Translations under genes and position numbers: made by a program
Notes under the pieces: model-generated
What the model was told of the DNA's origin: nothing
Databases searched by the model: none
Seen by the model: only the letters and a program-made list of their open reading frames with translations
Assembly (NCBI RefSeq): GCF_030010375.1
Contig: NZ_JASCRY010000004.1
Location: forward strand, 124,001-188,000
Direction: 5' to 3'
Source of the DNA: Flavobacterium yafengii
Lineage (GTDB): Bacteria; Bacteroidota; Bacteroidia; Flavobacteriales; Flavobacteriaceae
Length of the DNA stretch: 64,000 nt
Part shown: positions 53,323 to 61,575 of the stretch, in pieces
How the letters are laid out: the number at the start of each line of letters is the position of its first letter
Position numbering within the stretch: the first letter of the stretch is position 1

Positions 53323-53330
53323 CAAATATA
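53323..53330 (-). promoter_or_regulatory. -7 box of the LacI-type regulator gene
   Basis: TATATTTG on the minus strand, an exact TAnnTTTG match, only 6 bp upstream of the ATG at 53316. With the usual spacing the transcript would begin at or next to the start codon, that is an almost leaderless mRNA. No clear TTTG -33 element is seen at 17-23 bp, so confidence is low. Confidence 0.35.
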
Positions 53331-53456
53331 TAAAAACTTTGGTTTATTTTTTTTGTAAGACTTAATTAACAAAAGAGAATTTAGTTGAGAAGTAACATCC
53401 TTTTGTTTTGAATCCCAATCTATTTTCAAGTATCGCATTTTTATATAATTTAAAAA

Positions 53457-53493
53457 TGTGCTCGACAACACAAACAAAGTGTGTTCGAGCACA
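53457..53493. promoter_or_regulatory. Palindromic operator candidate TGTGCTCGA...TCGAGCACA
   Basis: Perfect 9-bp inverted repeat TGTGCTCGA (53457-53465) and TCGAGCACA (53485-53493) with further ACACA/TGTGT complementarity inside. The right half, TGTGTTCGAGCACA (53480-53493), is itself a near-perfect 14-bp palindrome with a central CG, the form of many LacI-family operators. It lies in the divergent spacer between the regulator and the amino-sugar operon, about 40 bp upstream of the operon's probable -7 box. I saw no second copy elsewhere in the window. Confidence 0.55.
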
Positions 53494-53508
53494 TTTATTG
53501 TTTTTTAC

Positions 53509-53539
53509 TTGTTTTATTAGAATTTAATCTATAGTTTCG
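53509..53539 (+). promoter_or_regulatory. Possible promoter of the amino-sugar operon
   Basis: TTG at 53509-53511, a 20-nt spacer, then TAGTTTCG at 53532-53539, one mismatch from TAnnTTTG. It would start transcription near 53546, about 80 nt before the GTG of the kinase gene. It lies just downstream of the palindrome at 53457-53493. Only this candidate has a sensible spacing in the region. Confidence 0.35.
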
Positions 53540-53625
53540 TAAAGTCAAAACGAATTAAAGAGTTAGCATTACAAATAAAATGAGTTGTAAAATTCAGAAT
53601 AACAGCCTTTTAACACCTATAAAAA

Positions 53626-54726
53626 GTGAAAGAAATTATATCATTAGCTCCCGGACGAACGTGCCTCTTTGGAGATCATCAAGATTATTTAGGTTTACCG
53701 GTGATTGCCTGTGCGATTAATCGAAATATAAAATTAACGGCAGTGCAAAATGACACTGCAGTTTTCAGATTAAATATGGATGATATTAATGAAGTCAGGA
53801 TCATTGATATTCATGCTACTTTTTCGGAATTAGCGCCTCGTGATTATTTTGCATCTTCACTACGAGTATTGAGAAGACAGGGTTGCATCCCAAGTATAGG
53901 ATACGACATCACCATAAAAGGAGATATTCCAATCAATTCAGGAACCTCAAGTTCATCGGCTTTACTATTGGCTTGGATTAACTTTTTGATTACTGCTTTT
54001 GGAGTTGATGCCGAAGTTACACCCGAATTTATTGCTAAAATGGGGTATGCTTCTGAAGTTTTAGAGCACGGAGAACCCGGCGGAATGATGGATCATTACA
54101 GCATTGGAGTGGGTAATATTGTACACATTAATACTAAAGAACCCTTTACGTATACCGTTGTTGGAACAGAGCTAAAAGGGCTGATAACAGGGGTTTCCGG
54201 AGTCCCCAAAGAAACCATTGGCTTGATTGGAGAATTAAAAGGAAATGCTTTATTGGCAATTGACATTATTAAACAAAATTTTAAAGATTTTGATTTAAAT
54301 ACATCCGAAATAGAAGATTTAGATAAATACCATAATTATTTACCGGACCGATTGATTCCTTACTTTGAAGCAGCCATCAAGAACTACCATTATACAAAAG
54401 AGGCTTTAAAAGAATTTGAAAAACCAACTCCTGACTTAAAGAAGATTGGTGCTTTAATGAATCAACATCACGCTGTTTTAAGAGATTTATTAAAAATAAC
54501 AGTCCCTAAAATTGACGCGATGATCAATGCCGCCTTGAAAGCTGGGGCTTATGGCGCCAAAATAGTGGGTTCAGGTGGTGGTGGTAGTATTGTTGTACTG
54601 GCTGAACCGGGAAATGAAGCTCCGGTTGTGGCAGCAATACTGGCAGCAGGCGCAATAGAAGCCTATACCGTAACTGTTGATCCTGGCGTGAGAATAATAG
54701 AAAATAATAAAATTTTAAAGAATTAA
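53626..54726 (+). CDS. GHMP-family sugar kinase (galactokinase-like)
   Basis: 366 aa with a GTG start. Motif 1 APGRTCLFGDHQDYLG (residues 8-23) corresponds to the galactokinase signature GR.NLIGEH.DY; motif 2 IPINSGTSSSSALLL (101-115) is the ATP loop; GEPGGMMDHYSIGVG holds the catalytic-type Asp; motif 3 AKIVGSGGGGSIVVL is near residue 315. The family phosphorylates sugars, mostly at C1. First gene of an operon with a nucleotidyltransferase, permease and NagB, so an N-acetylhexosamine or related 1-kinase is likelier than plain galactokinase (inference). No galT or galE is near. Confidence 0.82.
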   Translation: MKEIISLAPGRTCLFGDHQDYLGLPVIACAINRNIKLTAVQNDTAVFRLNMDDINEVRIIDIHATFSELAPRDYFASSLRVLRRQGCIPSIGYDITIKGDIPINSGTSSSSALLLAWINFLITAFGVDAEVTPEFIAKMGYASEVLEHGEPGGMMDHYSIGVGNIVHINTKEPFTYTVVGTELKGLITGVSGVPKETIGLIGELKGNALLAIDIIKQNFKDFDLNTSEIEDLDKYHNYLPDRLIPYFEAAIKNYHYTKEALKEFEKPTPDLKKIGALMNQHHAVLRDLLKITVPKIDAMINAALKAGAYGAKIVGSGGGGSIVVLAEPGNEAPVVAAILAAGAIEAYTVTVDPGVRIIENNKILKN

Positions 54727-54728
54727 GT

Positions 54729-55604
54729 ATGCATGACAATCTAATTATTTTGGCCGGTGGCGCTTCTTCCAGAATGAAAAAACAAGTTGCAGTGGCTAAC
54801 CTGAGCGAAGAAGAAATTGCACAAGCGAATGAAAGAAGTAAAGGATTAATTGGTGTTGGACCAAACGGAAGACCATTATTGGATTACCTTTTATTAAATG
54901 CTAAAAAAGCAGGGTATAAAAACTGCTACATCATTATTGGGGAACAAGGCGATTTATTTAAAGAGTTTTATGGAAGCGATAACAGCAATAATAACTTTAA
55001 CGGCTTGACGATTTCTTTTGCAACGCAATACATTCCCGAAGGTAGAACAAAACCTTTTGGTACCGCTGATGCTTTATTTCAAGCAGTGGAGCAATATCCG
55101 GAATTGAATACTCAAGAGTATACGGTTTGCAATAGCGATAATTTATATTCTACCGAAGCCCTATATGCACTTAGGGAAACCACTAGTCCAAATGCATTTA
55201 TCAGTTATAACCGGGATGCATTGGAGTTTCCGTCAGAGCGAATTTCTCGTTTTGCCATAGCGAAACTCAGTAAAAACAACCAATTATTAGACATTCTTGA
55301 AAAACCAACTGCCGAAGTTTTAGAAAGCTATAAAGATGCCGAAGGAAAATTAAGAGTGAGCATGAACGCTTTTAAATTTAACGGAGCGCTTTTATATCCG
55401 TATCTAAAAAACTGTCCAGTTCACCCCGAAAGAGATGAAAAAGAATTACCAACGGTACTTTTGAACGCACTAAAAGAGCATCCTGATACCACATTAGGAA
55501 TTCCGTTCTCAGAACATGTTCCAGATTTAACAGCAAAAGAAGACATCGCAGAGGTAAAAGCCTATTTAAAAAAACACTATCCAGTACTCAACTGGGAATT
55601 GTAA
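54729..55604 (+). CDS. Sugar-phosphate nucleotidyltransferase-like protein
   Basis: 291-aa NTP_transferase fold protein. It begins NLIILAGGASSRMKKQ, a variant of the LAGGxGTR(L) nucleotide loop, then has SKGLIGVGPNGRPLLDYLL with the conserved Lys, PFGTADALFQAVEQY, VCNSDNLYS as the metal-binding D region, and AFKFNGALLYPYLK. A NTase next to a GHMP kinase suggests kinase-made sugar-1-phosphate is turned into a nucleotide sugar. It starts 2 bp after the kinase stop and ends 18 bp before the permease gene. Substrate and nucleotide are not readable. Confidence 0.75.
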   Translation: MHDNLIILAGGASSRMKKQVAVANLSEEEIAQANERSKGLIGVGPNGRPLLDYLLLNAKKAGYKNCYIIIGEQGDLFKEFYGSDNSNNNFNGLTISFATQYIPEGRTKPFGTADALFQAVEQYPELNTQEYTVCNSDNLYSTEALYALRETTSPNAFISYNRDALEFPSERISRFAIAKLSKNNQLLDILEKPTAEVLESYKDAEGKLRVSMNAFKFNGALLYPYLKNCPVHPERDEKELPTVLLNALKEHPDTTLGIPFSEHVPDLTAKEDIAEVKAYLKKHYPVLNWEL

Positions 55605-55622
55605 AACCTATAAACAAACAAC

Positions 55623-57005
55623 ATGTCACAAAGTAAAAGCACCATAAATAATACTCCGGGGAATACCATAATTCCTATGGTTATTTTGACCTCTTTATTT
55701 TTCATTTTAGGATTCGTAACTTGGTTGAATGGCCCGCTGATTCCATTTTTTGAATTAGCGTGTGAGTTAACTCAATCTCAGGCCTATTTTGTGGCTTTTG
55801 CCTTTTACATTGCGTATTTCGTAATGGCGATTCCCTCCTCTTGGGTCATAGAAAAAGTAGGTTATAAAAATGGCGTTTCGGTAGGACTGGTTGTAATTGC
55901 TTTTGGAGCATTTATGTTTTATCCTGCAGCCGAAGCGCGTACTTTCTTCCTATTTCTGGTGGCTTTATTTATCATGGGGACTGGTTTGGCTATTTTACAA
56001 ACGGCGGCAAATCCCTATGTAGTTGTCATTGGACCCAGAGAAAGTGCGGCAGCACGAATTAGTGTGTTAGGGATTGCCAATAAATTAGCGGGATTTATTG
56101 CACCACTAGTATTGACCGCTTTAGTGCTGTCAAACATGCAGGAATACACTGCCGATAAAATTGCCGTACTGGATTTCGCCGCTAAATCGGCCGTATTAGA
56201 TTCGCTTGCACTGCAATTACAGACTCCGTATTTATACATGGGAGGTATTATTCTTGTTTTAGCGGCATTAGTAAAACTATTTCCGTTGCCGGAAATTGAT
56301 CTGGATGAAGATGGAAATGTTTTAAATCTAAGTGTTTTTAAACAAATTGTAACTGCTTTTAAATACCCTCAATTGGTTTTAGGGGTATTGACCTTGCTGC
56401 TGTACATGGCTGCCGAGGTTTTAGCCGGAGATTCAATTGGTGGTTTTGGAAAACAATTGGGCGTTTATGGTGAAGATGGTAATTTTTATTTAAAACTAAC
56501 TTCATTTACCATGACTGCAATGGTTGTCGGATACATTTTAGGAATTACATTAATCCCAAAATACATTTCGCAGGTGACGGCACTAAAAGCTTCCGGGATT
56601 CTTGGATTACTGTTAGTGATTTTGATTGTGTTAATATCCCCAACTATAACGGTTCAATTGCCCGGTATTCCAATTGTACCGGTAGTCATTATTTTAGTCG
56701 CATTATTGGGACTTGCCAATGCACTTTGTTGGCCTGCAATATGGCCGATGGCGCTTCAGGATTTGGGCGGATATACTAAAATAGCCAGTGCCATATTGAT
56801 TATGGGGATTATTGGAGGTGCAATTTTCCCATTGCTTTATGGTTATTTGGTGGAAACCATCAACTTGGCTAATGAAGCCAATGGTGTTACAGAAACAGCA
56901 AAAAGTGGGAATCAAATTGCGTATTTAATTGTAGTGCCTTCTTATTTGATGATTCTGTTTTATGCTTTTAAAGGACACAAATACCGAAGCTGGTCCAGAA
57001 AATAA
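55623..57005 (+). CDS. FHS-family sugar/H+ symporter (FucP/NagP-like MFS permease)
   Basis: 460-aa inner-membrane permease with about 12 hydrophobic segments. The fucose/glucose/GlcNAc permease family is shown by FILGFVTWLNGPLIPFFELACELTQSQAYFVAFAFYIAYFVMAIPSSW (split over helices 1-2), the loop GYKNGVSVGL, LQTAANPYVVVIGP and the late ALCWPAIWPMALQDLGGYTKIASA. In Bacteroidota such permeases carry hexoses or N-acetylhexosamines; the neighbouring nagB makes the latter likely. Lies 18 bp after the nucleotidyltransferase and 43 bp before nagB. Confidence 0.88.
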   Translation: MSQSKSTINNTPGNTIIPMVILTSLFFILGFVTWLNGPLIPFFELACELTQSQAYFVAFAFYIAYFVMAIPSSWVIEKVGYKNGVSVGLVVIAFGAFMFYPAAEARTFFLFLVALFIMGTGLAILQTAANPYVVVIGPRESAAARISVLGIANKLAGFIAPLVLTALVLSNMQEYTADKIAVLDFAAKSAVLDSLALQLQTPYLYMGGIILVLAALVKLFPLPEIDLDEDGNVLNLSVFKQIVTAFKYPQLVLGVLTLLLYMAAEVLAGDSIGGFGKQLGVYGEDGNFYLKLTSFTMTAMVVGYILGITLIPKYISQVTALKASGILGLLLVILIVLISPTITVQLPGIPIVPVVIILVALLGLANALCWPAIWPMALQDLGGYTKIASAILIMGIIGGAIFPLLYGYLVETINLANEANGVTETAKSGNQIAYLIVVPSYLMILFYAFKGHKYRSWSRK

Positions 57006-57048
57006 TACGAATTAAGTGAGACAATAAATTTTTTAAAAATAACTGACA

Positions 57049-58977
57049 ATGTTAAAAAGTAAAATAGATAAGGCGACAGGTTTTGAAAAAAGATTCGAGA
57101 ATATAGGTACCGTAGTTTTTGAAAATTCAACCGAAGCATCCAAAGCCGTTGCACAACAAATAGCAACACTTATCAAGTCAAAACAAGAAAGTCAAGAATT
57201 CTGCATATTAGGCTTGGCAACAGGGTCTTCGCCCAAAGGATTATATGCCGAATTAGTGCGCCTGCATAAAGAAGAAGGACTGAGTTTCAAAAATGTAATC
57301 ACATTCAACTTAGACGAATATTACCCAATGGAACCAGATTCTATAAACAGCTACGTGCGGTTTATGAAAGAATTACTGTTGGATCAAGTCGATATCCTTC
57401 CAGAGAATTATCATATTCCGGATGGAACGTTATCCAAAGAAGAAATTGCGAATTATTGTACTGATTATGAAGCTAAGATAGAAGCTTTGGGAGGTATTGA
57501 TTTGCAGATATTAGGAATTGGCGGAAACGGTCATATTGGGTTCAATGAATCCGGTTCTTTACAGAATTCCAAAACAAGATTAGTAGCATTAGATCACATC
57601 ACCAGAGTCGCGGCAAGTGGCGATTTTTCTGGATTGAGCAATACGCCCAGAACCGCAATTACACTGGGAGTAAAAAAAATAATGGAAGCCAAACAAGTGA
57701 TTTTAATGGCTTGGGGCGAAGGAAAATCGAACATCATTAAAGCTTCTGTTGAAGGAACGGTAACCAATCAAATTCCTGCGTCCTTTTTGCAAGAGCACAA
57801 TAATGCTGTTTTTGTTTTAGATAAAGAAGCTTCTTCAAAACTAACGCGTATTAATACACCTTGGTTAGTGGAGAAAATTGTTTGGACGGATCGATTGACT
57901 AGAAAAGCGGTATTAGGATTAGCGCTTGATTTAAAAAAACCTATTTTGATGCTTACCGATGCGGATTATATTGAGAACGGAATGAGCGATTTACTGGCTG
58001 ATTCAGGACCAGCATACGACATCAACATCAAAATATTCAATAAATTACAAAATACAATCACCGGATGGCCCGGAGGAAAACCAAATGCGGAGGATTCCAA
58101 TAGACCTGAAAGAGCGGAACCGGCTAGAAAAAGAGTGTTGATTTTTAGTCCGCATCCGGATGATGATATTATCAGTATGGGAGGCACTTTTATGCGATTG
58201 CAACAACAAGGGCATGAAGTGCACGTGGCGTACCAAACCTCTGGAAATATTGCTGTTGCTGATGATGAGGCCCTACGATTTGCCAGATTTGTATGTGACT
58301 ACAATGAAAAATTTGGAATAAAAAGTAGTGAAGCAGAGGATATTTATAAAAAATCGATAGCTTTTCTTAAAAACAAAAAAGCAAGCGAAATAGACATTTC
58401 TGAAGTGCGCTATTTGAAAGGATTAATTCGAAAAGGAGAAGCGCGATCCACCAGTAATTTCGTTGGTTTGCCGGATGAACAAATTCACTTTATGGAATTG
58501 CCTTTCTACGAAACAGGAACGATTGAGAAAAAGCCTTTAGCAGCTATAGACATCCAGTTGACAATGGATCTTATCGAAAAGATACAACCACATCAAATAT
58601 ATGCTGCGGGTGATTTGGCTGATCCGCATGGAACGCATAAAGTATGTTTGGATGCCATTTTTGAAGCCGTAAAACGATTGAAATCAAAAGATTTCATGAA
58701 GGATTGCTGGGTTTGGTTGTACAGAGGTGCTTGGCAGGAATGGGGAATCGACGAAGTTGAAATGGCGGTGCCCATGAGTCCGGATCAGGTATTAGATAAA
58801 AGACACGGGATTTTCAAGCACCAATCTCAAAAAGACGGTGTCGTATTTCAAGGGTCTGATGCTAGAGAATTTTGGCAAAGAGCAGAAGACAGAAATAGAG
58901 AAACTACAGAATTATATGTACAATTAGGATTGTCTAATTATGCTGCAATGGAGGCTTTTGTCAGATGGCATTATTAA
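57049..58977 (+). CDS. nagB: Glucosamine-6-phosphate deaminase fused to a PIG-L deacetylase domain
   Basis: 642 aa in two domains. The NagB domain (about residues 1-300) has LGLATGSSPKGLY, FNLDEYY with the catalytic-type D89, and ILGIGGNGHIGFNESG with H162 and E167. The PIG-L/LmbE domain (about 362-640) has FSPHPDDDIISMGG with the zinc-binding His-Pro-Asp-Asp (369-372) and ADPHGTHKVCLDAI with the second zinc motif. It would convert GlcN-6-P to fructose-6-P; the PIG-L part may remove N-acetyl groups, which would fit the absence of nagA nearby (inference). Last gene of the operon, followed by terminators in tandem repeats. Confidence 0.9.
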   Translation: MLKSKIDKATGFEKRFENIGTVVFENSTEASKAVAQQIATLIKSKQESQEFCILGLATGSSPKGLYAELVRLHKEEGLSFKNVITFNLDEYYPMEPDSINSYVRFMKELLLDQVDILPENYHIPDGTLSKEEIANYCTDYEAKIEALGGIDLQILGIGGNGHIGFNESGSLQNSKTRLVALDHITRVAASGDFSGLSNTPRTAITLGVKKIMEAKQVILMAWGEGKSNIIKASVEGTVTNQIPASFLQEHNNAVFVLDKEASSKLTRINTPWLVEKIVWTDRLTRKAVLGLALDLKKPILMLTDADYIENGMSDLLADSGPAYDINIKIFNKLQNTITGWPGGKPNAEDSNRPERAEPARKRVLIFSPHPDDDIISMGGTFMRLQQQGHEVHVAYQTSGNIAVADDEALRFARFVCDYNEKFGIKSSEAEDIYKKSIAFLKNKKASEIDISEVRYLKGLIRKGEARSTSNFVGLPDEQIHFMELPFYETGTIEKKPLAAIDIQLTMDLIEKIQPHQIYAAGDLADPHGTHKVCLDAIFEAVKRLKSKDFMKDCWVWLYRGAWQEWGIDEVEMAVPMSPDQVLDKRHGIFKHQSQKDGVVFQGSDAREFWQRAEDRNRETTELYVQLGLSNYAAMEAFVRWHY

Positions 58978-59155
58978 AAACAGACCAATCACTGCTATTC
59001 TCGCAAAATTTTGAAACCCTCCAAAGAACAACAAATTTAAAAGGGAAAAATGAATACTTTAAACACAACCAAATGAAATCATCCTGCTTCGGAGTCGCTT
59101 TTTTAATCCTTTTTCAATAGTACAGAAACTGGCGATGAATAAAATTTAGATGTAT

Positions 59156-59189
59156 AAAAAGAGGCTGCCTTTTCGGACAGCCTCTTTTT
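59156..59189 (+). terminator. Intrinsic terminator downstream of nagB (copy 1)
   Basis: AAAAAGAGGCTG / CAGCCTCTTTTT forms a 12-bp stem with a 10-nt loop ending in a T run. As the stem starts with A and ends with T runs it can work in both directions. It is the first terminator after the nagB stop (about 180 bp). It is repeated exactly 210 bp on. Confidence 0.85.
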
Positions 59190-59365
59190 ATGTAACATAT
59201 TTAGACTAATTATTAAAACCGTCAGTTCGAGTGTTTTTTGTGTAGTAAAACGAAACAAAAAATGTATCGAGAACCGTTTTTAATGAAATTTTCCTGCTTC
59301 GGAGTTGCTTTTTTAGTCCTTTTTCAATAGTACAGAAACTGGCGATGAATAAAATTTAGATGTAT

Positions 59366-59399
59366 AAAAAGAGGCTGCCTTTTCGGACAGCCTCTTTTT
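59366..59399 (+). terminator. Intrinsic terminator downstream of nagB (copy 2)
   Basis: Identical in sequence to the hairpin at 59156-59189, and part of the second 210-bp repeat. Since it is nearly symmetric it could also stop transcripts from the GH20 gene, which ends at 59592 on the minus strand. Confidence 0.85.
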
Positions 59400-59429
59400 A
59401 TGTAACATATTTAGACTAATTATTAAAAA

Positions 59430-59548
59430 CGTCAGTTCGAGTGTTTTTTGTGTAGTAAAACGAAACAAAAAATATATCGAGAACCGTTTTTAATGAAATT
59501 TTCCTTGTTCTCGATACGATTTTCTATCGAAAACCACTCGAACTGACG
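59430..59548. repeat. 119-bp hairpin element with nested inverted repeats (REP/MITE-like)
   Basis: Outer arms CGTCAGTTCGAGTG (59430-59443) and CACTCGAACTGACG (59535-59548) are a perfect 14-bp inverted repeat; inside are TATCGAGAAC (59475-59484) and GTTCTCGATA (59507-59516), a perfect 10-bp pair. ACACCCAACGG follows at 59573-59583. The same outer word and the same ACACCCAACGG word occur at 48684-48755, so this is a dispersed element. It carries no gene. Confidence 0.75.
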
Positions 59549-59591
59549 AAAAAGTATCATTAAAAACTAATTACACCCAACGGTCTAATTA

Positions 59592-61229
59592 TTATTCTTT
59601 TTCTTTAAAATAATTAGTGCCCCACATACCATATCTTTTTTTCATCGTCTCAATTTTAGTTTGAAAAGCAGGCCAGTTTTTATTTTCCTTTGGCGACCAT
59701 AATACTTCACTAAGGGCACTCAAACGTGGAAATATCATGTATTCTACTTTGGCAGGATTTTCCATATATTCTGTCCACACATTTCCTTGGGCACCCAGTA
59801 CATATTTAGCCTGTTGCTCATTCAATTCTTTAGGAATAGGCTCATAACTGTATATTTTTTCCAATGAGGTAAAACCTCCAATAGTAACTTCTTTTTCATT
59901 TTTTGTTTGGGAATGATCCAGATAAACGTGGCTTCCAGGAGTCATAATCACCTGATGGTTTTCTTTGGCTGCCGCTATTCCGCCAGCTTCACCTCTCCAA
60001 CTCATAACAATTGCATTTGGAGCCAGTCCACCTTCTAATATTTCGTCCCAACCTATTAAGGTTCTTCCGTTTTTATTAATGTATTTTTCCATGCGTTGAA
60101 TAAAATAACTTTGAAGTTCATGTTCATCCTTCAAGCCTTTTTCTTTTATCAGCTGCTGACAAAATTCGCTTCTTTTCCAAGCGTCTTTAGGAGATTCATC
60201 ACCACCAACATGGATATATTTTGAAGGAAACAAAGCCATTACCTCATCAAGAACATCTTCAAGAAAGTTGAAAGTATATTCGGTTGGTGCATACACATCT
60301 GTAAAAACACCCCAAGTTTCCTGAACCAGTTTTACTCTTCCTTCAGCCAATTCCTGTTTGCTTTTCTCAGAAATCATGGTAGCCGGTATAACTGTTTTTT
60401 CATTCGGGAAACAACTCAACATCGGATAAGCGGCAATAGCGGCACTGCTATGACCCGGCATTTCAATTTCTGGTACTACCGTAACAAATCGGTCAGAAGC
60501 ATACTTCACAATATCTTTTACCTCCTCTTGGGTATAAAAACCTTCTTCAGGAGTATTATCACTTCCTTTACCCGGATACCTTCCTATGATAGATCCATTT
60601 CTTTTAGAACCTATTTCAGTCAATCTAGGATATTTTTTTATTTCAATTCTCCAACCCTGATCTTCGGTTAGGTGCCAATGGAAATAATTCATTTTATGCA
60701 AGGCCAAGTAATCAATATATTTTTTAACGAATGAAACCGGGAAAAAATGACGGCTTACATCCAACATCGAACCTCTATAAGCAAAACGTGGTGCATCTTT
60801 TACCTGTACCAAAGCAATCTTTAGACTATTGCTTTTCTCTGTAGGAAGCAGTTGAATTAGTGTTTGCATGCCATAAAAAGTTCCTTGATTTGAATTTCCT
60901 TCAATCAATACGCCGTCCTTATCCGATTTTAAACTATAACCTTCTCCCTTAAGCCCATCAATATTTTGAAGGCTTTTCAAGACAATACTGTTTTTAGAGG
61001 CTTTTTGAACCACTGCTAATTCAAATCCATAATACTCTAATAAATAAGTATTGAAGAAAGTTGCCGTAGCTTTATCTCCTTTGTTAGCAACCACCAAGCT
61101 AGTTTTAGGGCTAATAACAAAACTACCCGTATTCGTAATAACTTCGGCTGGCTGAGGAATGATTTTTACTTCTTGAGCAAATGAGAATGTGCTACATAAA
61201 AGAAGCGAAAAGAAAAATGATCGTACCAT
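59592..61229 (-). CDS. Beta-N-acetylhexosaminidase, glycoside hydrolase family 20
   Basis: Secreted exo-enzyme that removes terminal beta-GlcNAc or GalNAc. 545 aa: signal peptide MVRSFFFSLLLCSTFSFAQ, an N-terminal GH20b domain (about residues 20-140), then the GH20 barrel with RGSMLDVSRHFFP, NYFHWHLTEDQGWRIEIKKYP, VPEIEMPGHSSAA, YIHVGGDESPKDAW (catalytic Asp-Glu pair), MSWRGEAGG and the WTEYMENPAKVEYMIFPRL tail. An in-frame ATG at 61268 would add 13 residues before the signal peptide, so I chose 61229. Substrate-binding Trp residues are intact. Convergent with nagB, same pathway. Confidence 0.93.
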   Translation of the reverse strand: MVRSFFFSLLLCSTFSFAQEVKIIPQPAEVITNTGSFVISPKTSLVVANKGDKATATFFNTYLLEYYGFELAVVQKASKNSIVLKSLQNIDGLKGEGYSLKSDKDGVLIEGNSNQGTFYGMQTLIQLLPTEKSNSLKIALVQVKDAPRFAYRGSMLDVSRHFFPVSFVKKYIDYLALHKMNYFHWHLTEDQGWRIEIKKYPRLTEIGSKRNGSIIGRYPGKGSDNTPEEGFYTQEEVKDIVKYASDRFVTVVPEIEMPGHSSAAIAAYPMLSCFPNEKTVIPATMISEKSKQELAEGRVKLVQETWGVFTDVYAPTEYTFNFLEDVLDEVMALFPSKYIHVGGDESPKDAWKRSEFCQQLIKEKGLKDEHELQSYFIQRMEKYINKNGRTLIGWDEILEGGLAPNAIVMSWRGEAGGIAAAKENHQVIMTPGSHVYLDHSQTKNEKEVTIGGFTSLEKIYSYEPIPKELNEQQAKYVLGAQGNVWTEYMENPAKVEYMIFPRLSALSEVLWSPKENKNWPAFQTKIETMKKRYGMWGTNYFKEKE

Positions 61230-61575
61230 ATTTACGTTTTTTATTAATAGTATTATTTTAAATTTCACACAGTCCCCATCTGTTTAAGAACTAATTTCTA
61301 AATTAGCTTTTTACTGCCTAAATAGCAAAAAACTAGATGAGTATTTTTTATTTCAACCCTCTCTGTTCATTATACAATTATACAATGCTATAGGTTTGTC
61401 CAATTTCAGTTTTAAAACGGTAATATATTTATCTTAAACTCCCTCTAACTTTTTTAAAGGTATCTATCGCTAAATTTGAAATATTCAAACGGATAGAAAA
61501 GTATTTATTCAACGTACAAAAAAGGGTAATACATAGTGTATCACCCTCTTTTTTTTAGCTAATTGGTATTCATTT
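61230..61575. terminator. Spacer with a bidirectional terminator
   Basis: 346-bp spacer between the GH109 and GH20 genes. It contains AGGGTAATACA (61523-61533), loop TAG, TGTATCACCCT (61537-61547), an 11-bp stem with one G-T pair, flanked by A run on one side and T run on the other. It terminates the GH109 transcript on the minus strand. The remainder (61230-61510) is AT-rich; I found no clear promoter box for the GH20 gene. Confidence 0.75.

Larger units (their letters stand above)
59073..59492. repeat. Two tandem copies of a 210-bp repeat
   Basis: Copy 1 is 59073-59282 and copy 2 is 59283-59492; they differ at only a few positions (for example ctgcttcggagTCgc versus ctgcttcggagTTgc). Each contains an intrinsic terminator (59156-59189 and 59366-59399), a CGTCAGTTCGAGTG word (59220-59233, 59430-59443) and a TATCGAGAAC word. 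A third copy starts at 59493 but breaks off after about 14 bp into the inverted element. No open frame of note. The spacer 58978-59591 has nothing else. Confidence 0.9.
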
